Source: Ichthyophthirius multifiliis (taxonomy: Eukaryota > Ciliophora > Oligohymenophorea > Hymenostomatida). From it: 47,479 nt of DNA. Position numbers and translations under genes: made by a program. Below are positions 11,524-21,180 of the stretch, in pieces. A model generated the notes under the pieces. The model made no database searches. It worked only from the letters and a program-made list of their open reading frames with translations, and was not told where the DNA came from. Positions within the stretch are counted from its first letter, which is position 1, and each line of letters begins with the position of its first letter. The stretch covers positions 1-47,479 of the forward strand of contig NW_004086730.1 in assembly GCF_000220395.1 (NCBI RefSeq), in the 5' to 3' direction.

Positions 11524-12369
11524 TCATTTAATTTTTAATTTTTTAACAGTTTTTTCTTTTTCGTTAATGATTTCTTCTGTAAATCTATAATATATATAAA
11601 TATTTTTTTCTTAAAATATAAAAAATAGTACTTATTTAATTTTTATATTTATTTTAAGTCTATTTCATTAACATTTATTTGCATTTTTTTTTTTCTTTTT
11701 ATAAAAACGTACTCGGAAAATCCTTTTATATATAATCTATAACTTTTCCTAATTAAATAGGTGTTAATTATGATATTTTTTAATTAAAAATTTATCTTTA
11801 AATTTGTAAATTGTTTCTTTTTTAAATATTACTACTATTATTTTAATCTCCATTTTATTTTATATTAAAATAATGCTCTATTAGTTTCTAAGAATACTTT
11901 TCTAATTTTATTGCTATATTCCATATCCACTAATATTTTTTTTAATATATATGTATATAATAAAGATATAAATGTATATATGTATATTTACAGAATATTC
12001 AGCATTATATAATTTACAATTATCCCATATTTATTAAATATCTTCAAAAAATTATTCTTTATTTTAATAACTTTTACTCTCTAATTTTTTTTATATTATT
12101 TATAAATCAATTGGATTTTTGACTATTAATAAATAATCTGAAAGTCCGTATTTAATATGGTCTACAGGTTATCTAAATTCTACTGAATCTTCATTTTCAA
12201 ACAAAATTTGTAATATTTTTTTCATTTTTTCCTTATCTTGTTTTGATATTTTATTTTTATTACTTTACATTTTTTTTGTTTTAAATATTTATTTGTTTAT
12301 ATATAAATAGTGTATTTTATATATATATTCAAACTTTTATATTCTCTTGTCATTAAGTTTTTGCGCCAT
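11524..12369 (-). CDS. Small bromodomain-ET (BET-like) protein
   Basis: The bromodomain should read acetyl-lysine on histones in the nucleus. After a Lys/Gln-rich leader (MAQKLNDKRIQ; an intron of about 70 nt may follow), the fold is clear: FRQPVDHIKYGLSDYLLIVK, NPIDLQIIQKKLES, YQNKEQFFEDIQQIWDNCKLYN (the usual Asn-Cys..Tyr-Asn signature). Intron 11940-11991 follows, then WIWNIAIKLEKYS. A second module matches the extraterminal (ET/NET) domain: LTPIQLGKVIDYIQK, then VNEIDLKQIQKLNKFTEEI, with intron 11585-11631 inside it. Stop is TGA 11524-11526. With one bromodomain and one ET domain in roughly 220 residues this is much smaller than animal BET proteins. ET is assigned by pattern and is less certain than the bromodomain. 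Confidence 0.8.
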
Positions 12370-12713
12370 TTATTTTTCGTGTAAAAATAAAGATATTTTA
12401 AAAAATATTTGTTTATAATAATTAAATATATTAAAATTTTTAATAATAATAAATTTAATTTTTATTTTAACATGGATTTTTAACATTTTAATACTTTATT
12501 TAATTTTATATTAATTTAAGTTTTTATATAATTTAATCAAAGTTTTCATTTTTAAAACAAGATTAATTATATATATATATATATATGTTTATTTTTATAT
12601 TATTTAAAAAATAAAAAAGAAAAAAATTTCTAAATAAAATAAATATTTTTTAAAAAAAATTCATATAGAAATAATAAGCAAAGCATATATTATCAAAATA
12701 TAATAATTTTATC
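12370..12713. other. AT-rich spacer, possible promoter of the bromodomain gene
   Basis: This lies upstream of the bromodomain ATG (minus strand) and downstream of the p24 stop. It holds a short TA tract near 12568-12586; no defined motif is recognisable. Confidence 0.4.
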
Positions 12714-12899
12714 TCAATTTTTTACTTAAACTACGGGTTTATAATTTCCATCTTTAAACCAACTTAAAATTGCATATAATTAAACACCAAAAACGCAAAT
12801 TAATACAATGATTTTAATAAAAGAACAAATACTAAGTTTATTTTCTGTACTTACAATAACTATATAATTTAATTTTTTTTTAATAACAAAAAAGAATTT

Positions 12900-12941
<42 letters not shown>

Positions 12942-13588
12942 TAAATATATATATTTACGTTGTTTATGTGTTTTCTCACGAATCGATTGGTGATGAAGTT
13001 CTTAATAAATATATTATAAACCTTGTTCTGCTTCATCAAATAATGTTTCGGTTTATTAAATATCCTCTAATTAAATTTATAAATATATATATTGGAAAAA
13101 AAAAATACTATCTCCAACAAATTTAACTTAAGAAGATTTTTAAAATTCAAAAGAAACTAATTTACTTATTGAATTTAAACTAATAAAACATATATTAAAT
13201 TCTTATGCTTTATTCTCGATTTAATTAATAAAATAAGTACCTTTATTTTTTATACTTAAATTAATATAATCTACAGTCTTATGATCAAAATTTGATATCT
13301 TTTATATATAATTATATATACATATATATAAATATATATATAAATATTATTATATTTGTATATTCAAATATATATATTATTTTATATTATTATTTTATTA
13401 ATATTTTTATATTTTCTTACTATTATTTAGAAATTTTCAGCATCATAACCTAAAACTTCATAATAAAATTCACAACTTTAATTTGGTAACAAATTTACTT
13501 TATAACAAATTTATTATTCATCAATTGTTACGAAAAGTGAATTTATTTTATTGAATAGTAAATAACAAAAAATTATAAAATATTTCAT
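12714..13588 (-). CDS. p24/TMED (emp24/gp25L) family cargo receptor
   Basis: p24 proteins cycle between ER and Golgi in COPII/COPI vesicles and act as cargo receptors. Exons on the minus strand are 13421-13588, 13109-13298, 12959-13066 and 12714-12859, totalling 612 nt (203 residues plus TGA), the usual family size. Residues 1-20 form a signal peptide (MKYFIIFCYLLFNKINS). The GOLD domain carries the paired Cys (QQICYKVNLLPNQSCEFYYEV). The family helix follows (TLFDEAEQGLQYIYQELHHQ, SIREKTHKQ), then one membrane segment (SFIKIIVLICVFGVQLYAIL) and a short cytosolic tail (SWFKDGNYKPVVQVKN). The tail lacks the usual FF/KK ending, partly because TAA is read through as Gln. Introns contain TA tracts (for example 12904-12938). 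Confidence 0.85.
12904..12938 (-). repeat. (TA)n tract in the last p24 intron
   Basis: A run of TA dinucleotides lies between intron borders 12860 and 12958. Confidence 0.7.
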
Positions 13589-13740
13589 ATCTTTTTTTTT
13601 TTTCAAAAATTAAATTTATTTATATGTTTTTATTTTTTTAAAAAAAAGGAAAAATATAATAAATGTTTAATAAATATATTTTTTTTATAATTTTTCTTTA
13701 TTTGCTTTTTATATTTTAAATTATAAAAATAATTATTAAA

Positions 13741-13820
13741 GATGGAGTGGCCGAGCGGTCCAAGGCGGTAGATTAAGGCTCTATTCCGAAAGGGCGCGAG
13801 TTCGAACCTCGCCTTCATCA
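13741..13820 (+). tRNA. tRNA-Leu(AAG)
   Basis: This is a type II tRNA with a long variable arm. The acceptor stem GATGGAG pairs with CTTCATC (one G-U), followed by discriminator A at 13820. The A box (TGGCCGAGCGG) and B box (GTTCGAACC) are intact. The anticodon stem GTAGA/TCTAT encloses loop TTAAGGC, anticodon AAG, reading CUU/CUC. The variable arm lies at about 13783-13797. Its GC content stands out sharply from the AT desert. A short T run follows as a Pol III terminator. Confidence 0.95.
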
Positions 13821-13821
13821 A

Positions 13822-14430
13822 AATTTTTAAATATGTATATATTTTTTTTAAGAAATTTATAATTATTTATTTATAAATTTTTTTATTTTTAATTAAATAT
13901 TTTTATTTTGTAAGTTTATATATTAATGTATAATTTCATAATTAAATTTATTTTATAAATATATTATTTATTTAATTATATATTTATAATATAATATTTT
14001 ATTACTATATCTAAAAATATTTTTTGTTTTATATATTAATAATTTAAAATATTTTGAATATGTAATAATTTTTATTATTTTCATTGTAAATTATGATTAA
14101 AATAGTATTTTTTTAGTTAATATATATAAAATAAGATTTTTTTAATTTTTAATTCTTTTATATTTAAAAAAAATTTTATTTGGTTTTTTATTTAAAAATT
14201 AAAAAGTTAAAATTCTGAATTTTTTTATATTAATATAAGAATTCATCAAATATATATATATATATATATAATAAATATAAATATATAATTATATTTATAA
14301 TTTAATATATATAAAATTTCGTATACAATAATACAAAAAATGATAAATTTTAACTATTTTCTATAATTATTTTAAATAATAATATAAAATAATTAACTAT
14401 ATTCACATATATTCTCATTTCTTTATATAA
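13822..14430. other. AT-rich spacer between the two tRNA genes
   Basis: Apart from a T5 run right after tRNA-Leu (probable Pol III stop) and a TA tract near 14251-14270, nothing is recognisable. Confidence 0.5.
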
Positions 14431-14502
14431 TCCCCATTAGTCTAGCTGGTTAGGATACAAGGTTTTCACCCTTGAGACCCGGGTTCAAGTCCCGGATGGG
14501 GA
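14431..14502 (+). tRNA. tRNA-Glu(UUC)
   Basis: A 72-nt canonical cloverleaf. Acceptor TCCCCAT pairs perfectly with ATGGGGA. The D arm is TAGTCTAGCTGGTTAGGATA, the anticodon stem CAAGG/CCTTG has loop TTTTCAC (anticodon TTC), and the T arm is CCCGGGTTCAAGTCCCGG. No intron. It is followed within 10 bases by a long T run that should terminate Pol III. Confidence 0.96.
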
Positions 14503-14508
14503 ATTATA

Positions 14509-14532
14509 TTTTTTTTTTTTTATTTTTTTTTT
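14509..14532 (+). terminator. Pol III T-run terminator after tRNA-Glu
   Basis: T-runs interrupted by single A's begin seven bases after the mature 3' end, the usual position and sequence for RNA polymerase III termination. Confidence 0.7.
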
Positions 14533-14825
14533 ATTTTACTTTAAAATTAGCATCTTGAAAATATTTTTATTTTAAAATAAAAGCATAAATAATTATAATT
14601 CTGTTAAAAAAATATATATATATGGCTATAAATAATAGTTCTTAAGAATATCTTTTTGTTTAGAATTTTTTTTTTTTAATATTCTGATAACAAAACTTCA
14701 AATATAAATAATAAATGTATTTTTTCATTTAAAAATAGTTAAACCAACTTATCAGTACGTCAAAATTTTGTAAATAATTTAAAATATTAAAATTTTAAGT
14801 ATATTATAACCTTATAATTAATTAT

Positions 14826-14951
14826 ATGAGAATTTTTTTATTTAAAGCAAAACTATTAAGTAAATTAACATAAGAAAATTTAGAAAAATGTATAAATGGG
14901 CTAAAGAGAATGTTCATTTTAGCCAATGTATGCTTTATAAAATAATTTTGA
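14826..14951 (+). CDS. Possible 41-residue ORF or orphan terminal exon
   Basis: ATG to TGA with Gln code gives MRIFLFKAKLLSKLTQ.. then CINGLKRMFILANVCFIKQF. Residue mix and local GC (GGGCTAAAGAGAATG) exceed the surrounding spacer. The same bases can form a 7-bp hairpin (14899-14905 with 14918-14924), so a small RNA is an alternative. No family is recognised. Confidence is low. Confidence 0.25.
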
Positions 14952-15241
14952 GTTTAAAATTTATATATTAATAAGAAAAAAATATATATAATAAAAATAT
15001 TGATATTCTATATGTGTTAAGAAATGTAAAATTTTTGTAGATTATTTATTTTTTAACAAAATATAAGGTTGTTTTTTTAATTTTATTTGAAATTATGTAA
15101 AAATTCATTTTTTTTTATTCATAAAAATAAATATATATAATAATTTAATTTTATTTACAATCTTTTTTTGTATTTTTTCAATGTTTTTTATTTTTTGAAA
15201 TATAAAAAATAATAAATAAAATTAAATATAATATAATAAAA
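14952..15241. other. AT-rich upstream region of the acid phosphatase gene
   Basis: T-rich sequence with no recognisable motif. It presumably includes the promoter of the gene starting at 15242. Confidence 0.4.
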
Positions 15242-16738
15242 ATGTATATTTCAATAATATTTTCAATATTAATTGTTATAAATTGTGAATTAAAATTAAA
15301 AATGGTACAAATACTATTCAGGCATGGCATAAGATATTCTTTATATTCCGAACTAATGTAAAACCTTGAAAACTACCAAGAACAGCTCCTTAATGACGGC
15401 TAAATAAACAGTTTAGGAATGCGATAAATGTATTATTTAGGTTAAATTTTAAGAAAAGAATATATTGAAGATTAAAAATTTTTATCTCCATAATACATAA
15501 AGGAAGAGATGTTTATATAATCTTCAAATGTAAACAGAACTTTATAAAGTGCTTAAAGTTTTATGATAGGACTCTATCCATTAGGTACAGGGGTCAAATT
15601 AATGGAAAATATACCTTTAGAAAGCTTTTTACCAACATATTAATAAGTTAATTAATAAAATTAATATTAGTATATAAAATAAATGGACGATAATTTTGCT
15701 TCACCAAGCGGTATATATCCTTTTTCAATACATACATAAGGAGATAACGATAATATATTAAATCCACCATGCCCTTTGTTAAAAAATAAGAACAGAATTA
15801 TAGTAAATAGAGAAGAAAAAAAATTTAACGAAGAATATAAAAAATATGAAAAAATAGTATAGAAGATTGCTAAGTCAATTAAAACTAATTAAAAGTTTAA
15901 CATTTAAAATATTACGAAATTATATGATGTTATTTTATGCCAAAAATATATGGGTTACGATTATGAAATTTCTTAATAAGAATTTGATACTATATAATAT
16001 TTAAAAGCATATAGTAAATTGCTTTCGACTTTTAAAACAGAAAATTGTAAACTTATAATTACGCCTTATTTATAATTTCTAGTGTAATAATTTGATTCTA
16101 AAGTAATAAGTTATTTATATTTTTATATATTTATAAATTTATATACTTATATATTTATATGTTAATATATAATTTTATTTATTTAATTATATATAATTTT
16201 TTTATTTTTTAAGATTAAAAATTAAAATTATCATAAATTTATTGTTTCTAGTGCGCATGATAGTTAAATTTTACCTTTAATGGTTATTTTAAATTTAATT
16301 AATTTAGATTGTGTTTATAATGATTTTAATCATAATAAAAAGAGTTGTGAAATAATTCCTAGTTTTTCTTCCAATTTAATTTTTGAGTTGTACTAAAATG
16401 AATAAGATAACTATGTTATTATGGTTAAATATAACGGATAATATGTCAATTTACCTTGCGGGTCAAAAAATAATAATAAATTGTGTTATTATTATGATTT
16501 TAGATAATTTATTGAAAACAGTATAGTCAATAATTATAACTAATAATGTGGGATTCAAGAATATGCAGTTTATAATAACGGGGAATATAGAGTCGGTATT
16601 ATAATTATATTCTTTCAGTTTATTTTTATTGCCTGGCTTTTGATGAAAAATTAAAGGCTTAAATAATAATAGTAATTTTAAATTAATTATAGATAGTATG
16701 ATATACCTTTGTAACCTTAAATTTAATTGGAATATTGA
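15242..16738 (+). CDS. Histidine acid phosphatase, membrane-anchored
   Basis: Branch-2 histidine phosphatases hydrolyse phosphomonoesters at acid pH in lysosomes or outside the cell. Exons are 15242-16102 and 16214-16738, totalling 1386 nt (461 residues plus TGA). An N-terminal signal peptide (MYISIIFSILIVINC) precedes LKMVQILFRHGIRYS with the catalytic RHG motif. SSNVNRTLQSAQSFMIGLYP is the conserved second motif with Arg. After the intron, FIVSSAHDSQILPLM carries the proton-donor HD. A C-terminal membrane segment (GIIIIFFQFIFIAWLLM) and a short Gln-rich tail make it type I. All expected catalytic residues are seen, so it should be active. The single intron (111 nt) is mostly TA/TTA. Confidence 0.9.
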
Positions 16739-16904
16739 ATAAATGAAAATATTAAAATAATTTAAAAAATTAATTATATATTATTTAATATAATATATAT
16801 TAAATATTTATAATTTTAAAATTATTAAAATTATATATTTATATATAAATATGTTTATGTATATATTTATATATATTTTTATTAAATAAATTATTTATAT
16901 TCTT

Positions 16905-18135
16905 TCATATTTTCCATTTTTATTTATATTAAGAAGTAATTTATTGTTTTTAGTATGATATTTTATTTTACTAAGTATTTTATTTTAATTAATTTTATTT
17001 TGCAATATTTTATTATTAATTTAATTGTGTATATTATCTATTTGGAGTATAAAATTATTAACTTTTATTATAATAATATTAATAATAATCATTATTATTT
17101 ATTGAATAATTCTTATTTTTGTAATTTGAAATATATTCATTTTAATTTAATGAAATATTCTCTTTTCTATAATTAAATTAATTTTCGTTTTTATTAAGTT
17201 AATAATATTCATTTTATTTATTTGTAAAACAATCATATTTATTTTTAGAATAATAAGAATTTAATGAAAAATTATCTTAAATTAGTTTATCTTATAATAA
17301 TTCAGATTTAAATTCTTTTATTTATGAATGTTTATATTTTAAAATAGTAATTTTTCCAATTTATATTGCATTATCGGCTTTTTAGATTATATTTTCCTTT
17401 TTTTATATTCTTTCGGTTTATTTTTATGCTTTTTTAATTTTTTCTTATTGCATATCATATTAGCTTTAAAATTATTAAATTCTATTTATTTGTTTTTAAA
17501 TTTAAAATTATTAGCAACTTTTTTCAGATTTAGTTTATTGTTATTAGAATTATTTATTCTCAAAATCATCTAAATTAAATTTACCGAATTTTATTTACAT
17601 TAAAATATTATATAATTATTCGAAATTTGGTCTTTAGGTTTCATGACTTAACATACTGGTAATTAAAAAATGCAATTAAATATCATATTAATCTTCTACA
17701 AGTTTAAGTTTTTATTAAATAATGCCTTCATTTATCCTAAAATTATCAAAATCGTAAATGTTTTACACTGTTTAAAATGTACTCATAGCCAAAAGAATTA
17801 ACCCTAATGAGAAAATGTCTGCCTTTTCAAAATACTAGTCATTTTTTTCTAAAATATCACCGTTTTTTAAACACTCGAAAATCTCAGGGGATAAAAAGCA
17901 TTCATTTTCTAAATTAAAAACATTCTTTTTATGCCCACAAAAGCCATTTGTTAAAAAATTAATATCTGTTAGTTTTAAAAACTCATTTTCATCAAAAAGT
18001 ATATTTCGAGGTTATATATCAGTATGCGGAAAATTATTTTGTTTTAAATATATCAAAACATTTAACATTTATTCTAAAAATGAAAAGATTTCCTATTTTT
18101 AAAAAAAGGAAAAAAAAAAATATGATAATTAATCT

Positions 18136-18194
<59 letters not shown>

Positions 18195-18620
18195 ATATAT
18201 TTATATTTATTTATATTTCTTTTTTTAAAAAATAACCTCAATTTCATATTTTATTCCTATTTCGAATCTTCTTAACATTTCTATTTTTAAATTATCGTCA
18301 TAATATCTATATAATATTTCGGCTTTTGTTATATTTGAACAGTATTATTTATATTCAGTTATTTAATATTTTTTTATTTATATTAAATTTTCATGTTTTA
18401 AATTAGATTTTTATTATAATAATTCACTGTAATATTAATATTCTTATTCATTTTCAAGTATTTTGGTTTTTAAAGCGTATTTAATTTTAGGGTTTTCTAT
18501 GCTTTTTAGAATTTTAATTTCACCATAAGATTCGTCTTGTATTATTTTTTCAAATTTTAAATTTAAATCATTTAGTTTTTATGTATCATTGTTATTTTTG
18601 GTATTATAAGTATTTCCCAT
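16905..18620 (-). CDS. Protein kinase, atypical, with N-myristoylation motif and Gln/Asn tail
   Basis: Exons are 18237-18620 and 16905-18092, totalling 1572 nt (523 residues plus TGA). The N-terminus MGNTYNTKNNND fits N-myristoylation (Gly2), so membrane association is likely. The kinase core is recognisable but divergent: YALKTKIL holds the probable ATP Lys, HRDLKPEN is HTDIQPRN, DFG is DIN, and APE is SPE (FLSPEIFE), followed by KADIFSLGLILLAM and RPNF. The catalytic Asp, Asn and metal Asp remain, so activity is possible. A glycine-rich loop is not obvious. The last 200 or so residues are Gln/Asn/Lys/Tyr-rich and low complexity. The intron 18093-18236 is largely (TA)n. It looks like a ciliate-expanded kinase; no subfamily can be assigned. 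Confidence 0.75.
18139..18200 (-). repeat. (TA)n microsatellite in the kinase intron
   Basis: A near-perfect TA tract makes up much of the 144-nt intron between the N-lobe and the HTD exon. Confidence 0.8.
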
Positions 18621-18775
18621 ATTTTATTTTATTTATATATTTTTTTATATATTTTTGATATATTTTTTGATATATTTTTTAGAAAAAATAAAATAAAACT
18701 TACAATTTAATATTAATTTTAATAATTAATAAATTAATTATATATAATAATAATAAAAAAAAGGAATATCTATTT

Positions 18776-19074
18776 TCATTTAATAACATGAGGTTTTACA
18801 TTAATATAATACTAAAAGTTGCTGAATAAATTCTTCTATTTTAATTTTTATATATTTTAAAGAATCTATTCACAATCAATATTATTCGCTTAGATTCCCC
18901 TTGGAATTATATCTTAATAAAGTCCTTCTCTTATAATAGAAAGTTCTCTATATCTGTTAGGTGAAGCCGCACCTACAAGCATATCATCTTAATAATAATA
19001 AGCAATAAAATCATTATCATTAGATTTAGATAATTCAAATCTATTACTTTAATAAGGAAAACCTTTATATATAT

Positions 19075-19131
<57 letters not shown>

Positions 19132-20702
19132 CCAATAATATTTAGTTATAAATTTCCAATTTTAATATTTTCAAAAGGTATAAATCTTATAGCTTGTCTT
19201 TTATTTAATAAATTAATAGCTAATTATTATCCTTATACAATTAAATCTCCTTAACTATCAAAAGATTAATTTTTTGACAAAAAAGGCTAAATAAGTGATG
19301 CTGTGTAACCAAGTGTCCATAAATTAGCAAAATTAGTTTTATAAAAAGAATTAGTTTTTAAAGGATTAATTTCCTATTCATAATCTGTTGATTATTTAAT
19401 ACATTCGAAATTAGGCACTTCTTATTACATAAAAAATAAAGTGTCACATTCAATAATAGTATTGTCATTAAGTTAAACTTACTGGAGACTATTATTAGGC
19501 TAGAAGTGTAGTTTTTGTACTGTCTTTTTCCTGAGAGTTTTAATACCTTGTTCTTGTAGATGTTTTTCTATATACTCCGATATATATTATTACGTATTTA
19601 AATTCTCAAGATGGTTTTCGGACTCTAAGACTATATAAATTTGAAGTTTCGAGTTGTTTTTTTTCAAATTTAAAGCCATTTTTAAAGTCGAAGTATTATT
19701 TCCTAAAAAAAGGACATTTTTGAAATTATTTAGATTTTCCTTGATTTTTTAGAAGTCTTTAAATTTGGATGGAAAACAGTAAATTCCTTTATATTTTTGG
19801 TTTAAATATTCGTTGAAATTTTATTTTAAAAAGCCTTTTTTTCCTAATGCGTAAACTAGTTTATTATATTTTAAAACTGTTTCTTTGTTTTAATCTTCTA
19901 TATAGTCGCTAAATAATTTAATGTTTAAGTCTTTTTAGTCTTTATCTTTTATTATGTTTATATTGAATTATTTCTAAATAAACTCGTCTTGTATTGTGTT
20001 CTGTTTTAAGTTTTCTAAATCTTCCATTAGCAAGTCTTTGTTGTAAGGAAAATCTAAGTCTTTTTCTCCTAATAGTATATTTATTATTCCAGAAAATTTA
20101 CATAAACGGAGGGTTCGAACGATATTTAGAGTTTCAATTCCAGAGCCTAATATGGCGATTTTTTCGAAGGAAGGAACCCAGCCAAGCATATTTATTTAAT
20201 CAAAGGGACGCTTTTTATCATTTAGATTGATTAATATGGAATTTTCAGGGGTTATATCTACTGTGTACTTTGTTAATTGGCTTAAGGTGGAGGAATATTC
20301 GGGAATACCAGTTACTATGGAGAAAATGGCGCCGTTTTTAATATCAAAAATGCGATCTCCGATCAATAAAGTGGAATCGAGTAATGTTTAATTATCAATA
20401 GGAGAAATAGCATCTACAATATGAATTTGATTATCTATTTTAGCAACAAGAAGAGGCTTTTAATTAATTTGGAAAAAATAAAGAGTATTTTCTTGTAAAT
20501 CATAGGTTTTACATAAAAAAATTTATTAAGAAGAAATTTCTGAAATATTATTGCTAGTTTTATTTGAAGTATTTTCCTATAAATAAATAGGAGATTAAAT
20601 CAAGTATTTTCTATTTAAATATAAAAAAGATGTAGGGAGAATAAATGATAAAAATATTTTTTTTTTTGATTTTTAAAAAATATTTAAAATTATTCTTTTC
20701 AT
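18776..20702 (-). CDS. AIFM3-like mitochondrial flavoprotein with degenerate Rieske domain
   Basis: Exons are 19133-20702 and 18776-19062, totalling 1857 nt (618 residues plus TGA), the size of AIFM3. The leader MKRIILNIFQKSKKKIFLSF is basic and hydrophobic, like a mitochondrial presequence. Next is a Rieske-like fold (YDLQENTLYFFQINQKPLLV, AKIDNQIHIVDA, LLIGDRIFDIKNGAIFSI, ITPENSILI), but the Cys-x-His and Cys-x2-His ligands are gone. A pyridine-nucleotide oxidoreductase core follows: IAILGSGIETLNIVRTLR (GxGxxx), KLVYALG, VLFLGNNTSTLKMALNL (second dinucleotide site, Gly pattern weakened), FANLWTLGYTAS, and an AIF-type C-terminal domain (NDNDFIAYYYQDDMLVGAAS). The Fe-S cluster is almost certainly absent; FAD or NAD binding is uncertain. 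Confidence 0.75.
19079..19128 (-). repeat. (TA)n microsatellite in the AIFM3-like intron
   Basis: A TA tract fills intron 19063-19132; the flanking half-codons join as GGT to give IIGFPYQ. Confidence 0.8.
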
Positions 20703-20738
20703 TTTTTTTATAATGAATTTAGAAGTTATTATATGTAA

Positions 20739-20770
<32 letters not shown>

Positions 20771-21180
20771 CTATATTTATATATATATCTTTATTTTTAC
20801 AAAAAGTATTTTATTTGAATTAATTTTTTTTGTATTTATTATTTATTATTTATGTTTTTGAATTTTATTTATATATATTTACTTAATACATAAATAAAAA
20901 CATATTTTGATCTTTATTATTTTATTATAGTAAATTATTCAAAAGTTTAATATTATTAGTAAATTATATTATTTTTCACAGTATCGGATTCTTTTATATA
21001 TATTGTCCTTCTAATACATTAATTCATGCTATTAAAGAATTTAATTAGATGGTTAATTTTTGATTGGAAATGTTGCATAGTAGTATTAAAAAAAAATAAT
21101 TGTATATAATTTTATTTTTTTAATAAAAAAATAATTAAATACTGAATATATATATATAATATTTTATGTGCATTTTTTTT
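20703..21180. other. Spacer between two minus-strand genes
   Basis: It holds the upstream region of the AIFM3-like gene and a TA/TTA tract near 20743-20790. A short plus-strand stretch near 20981-21060 looks open but has no start and is discounted. Confidence 0.4.

Noticed and set aside
13630..13821. Minus-strand ORF containing RFELAPFRNRALIY
   Set aside because: It is the reverse complement of tRNA-Leu plus AT spacer.
16955..17176. Plus-strand Ile/Asn/Tyr-rich ORF
   Set aside because: The minus strand here is the continuous Gln/Asn tail of the 523-residue kinase.
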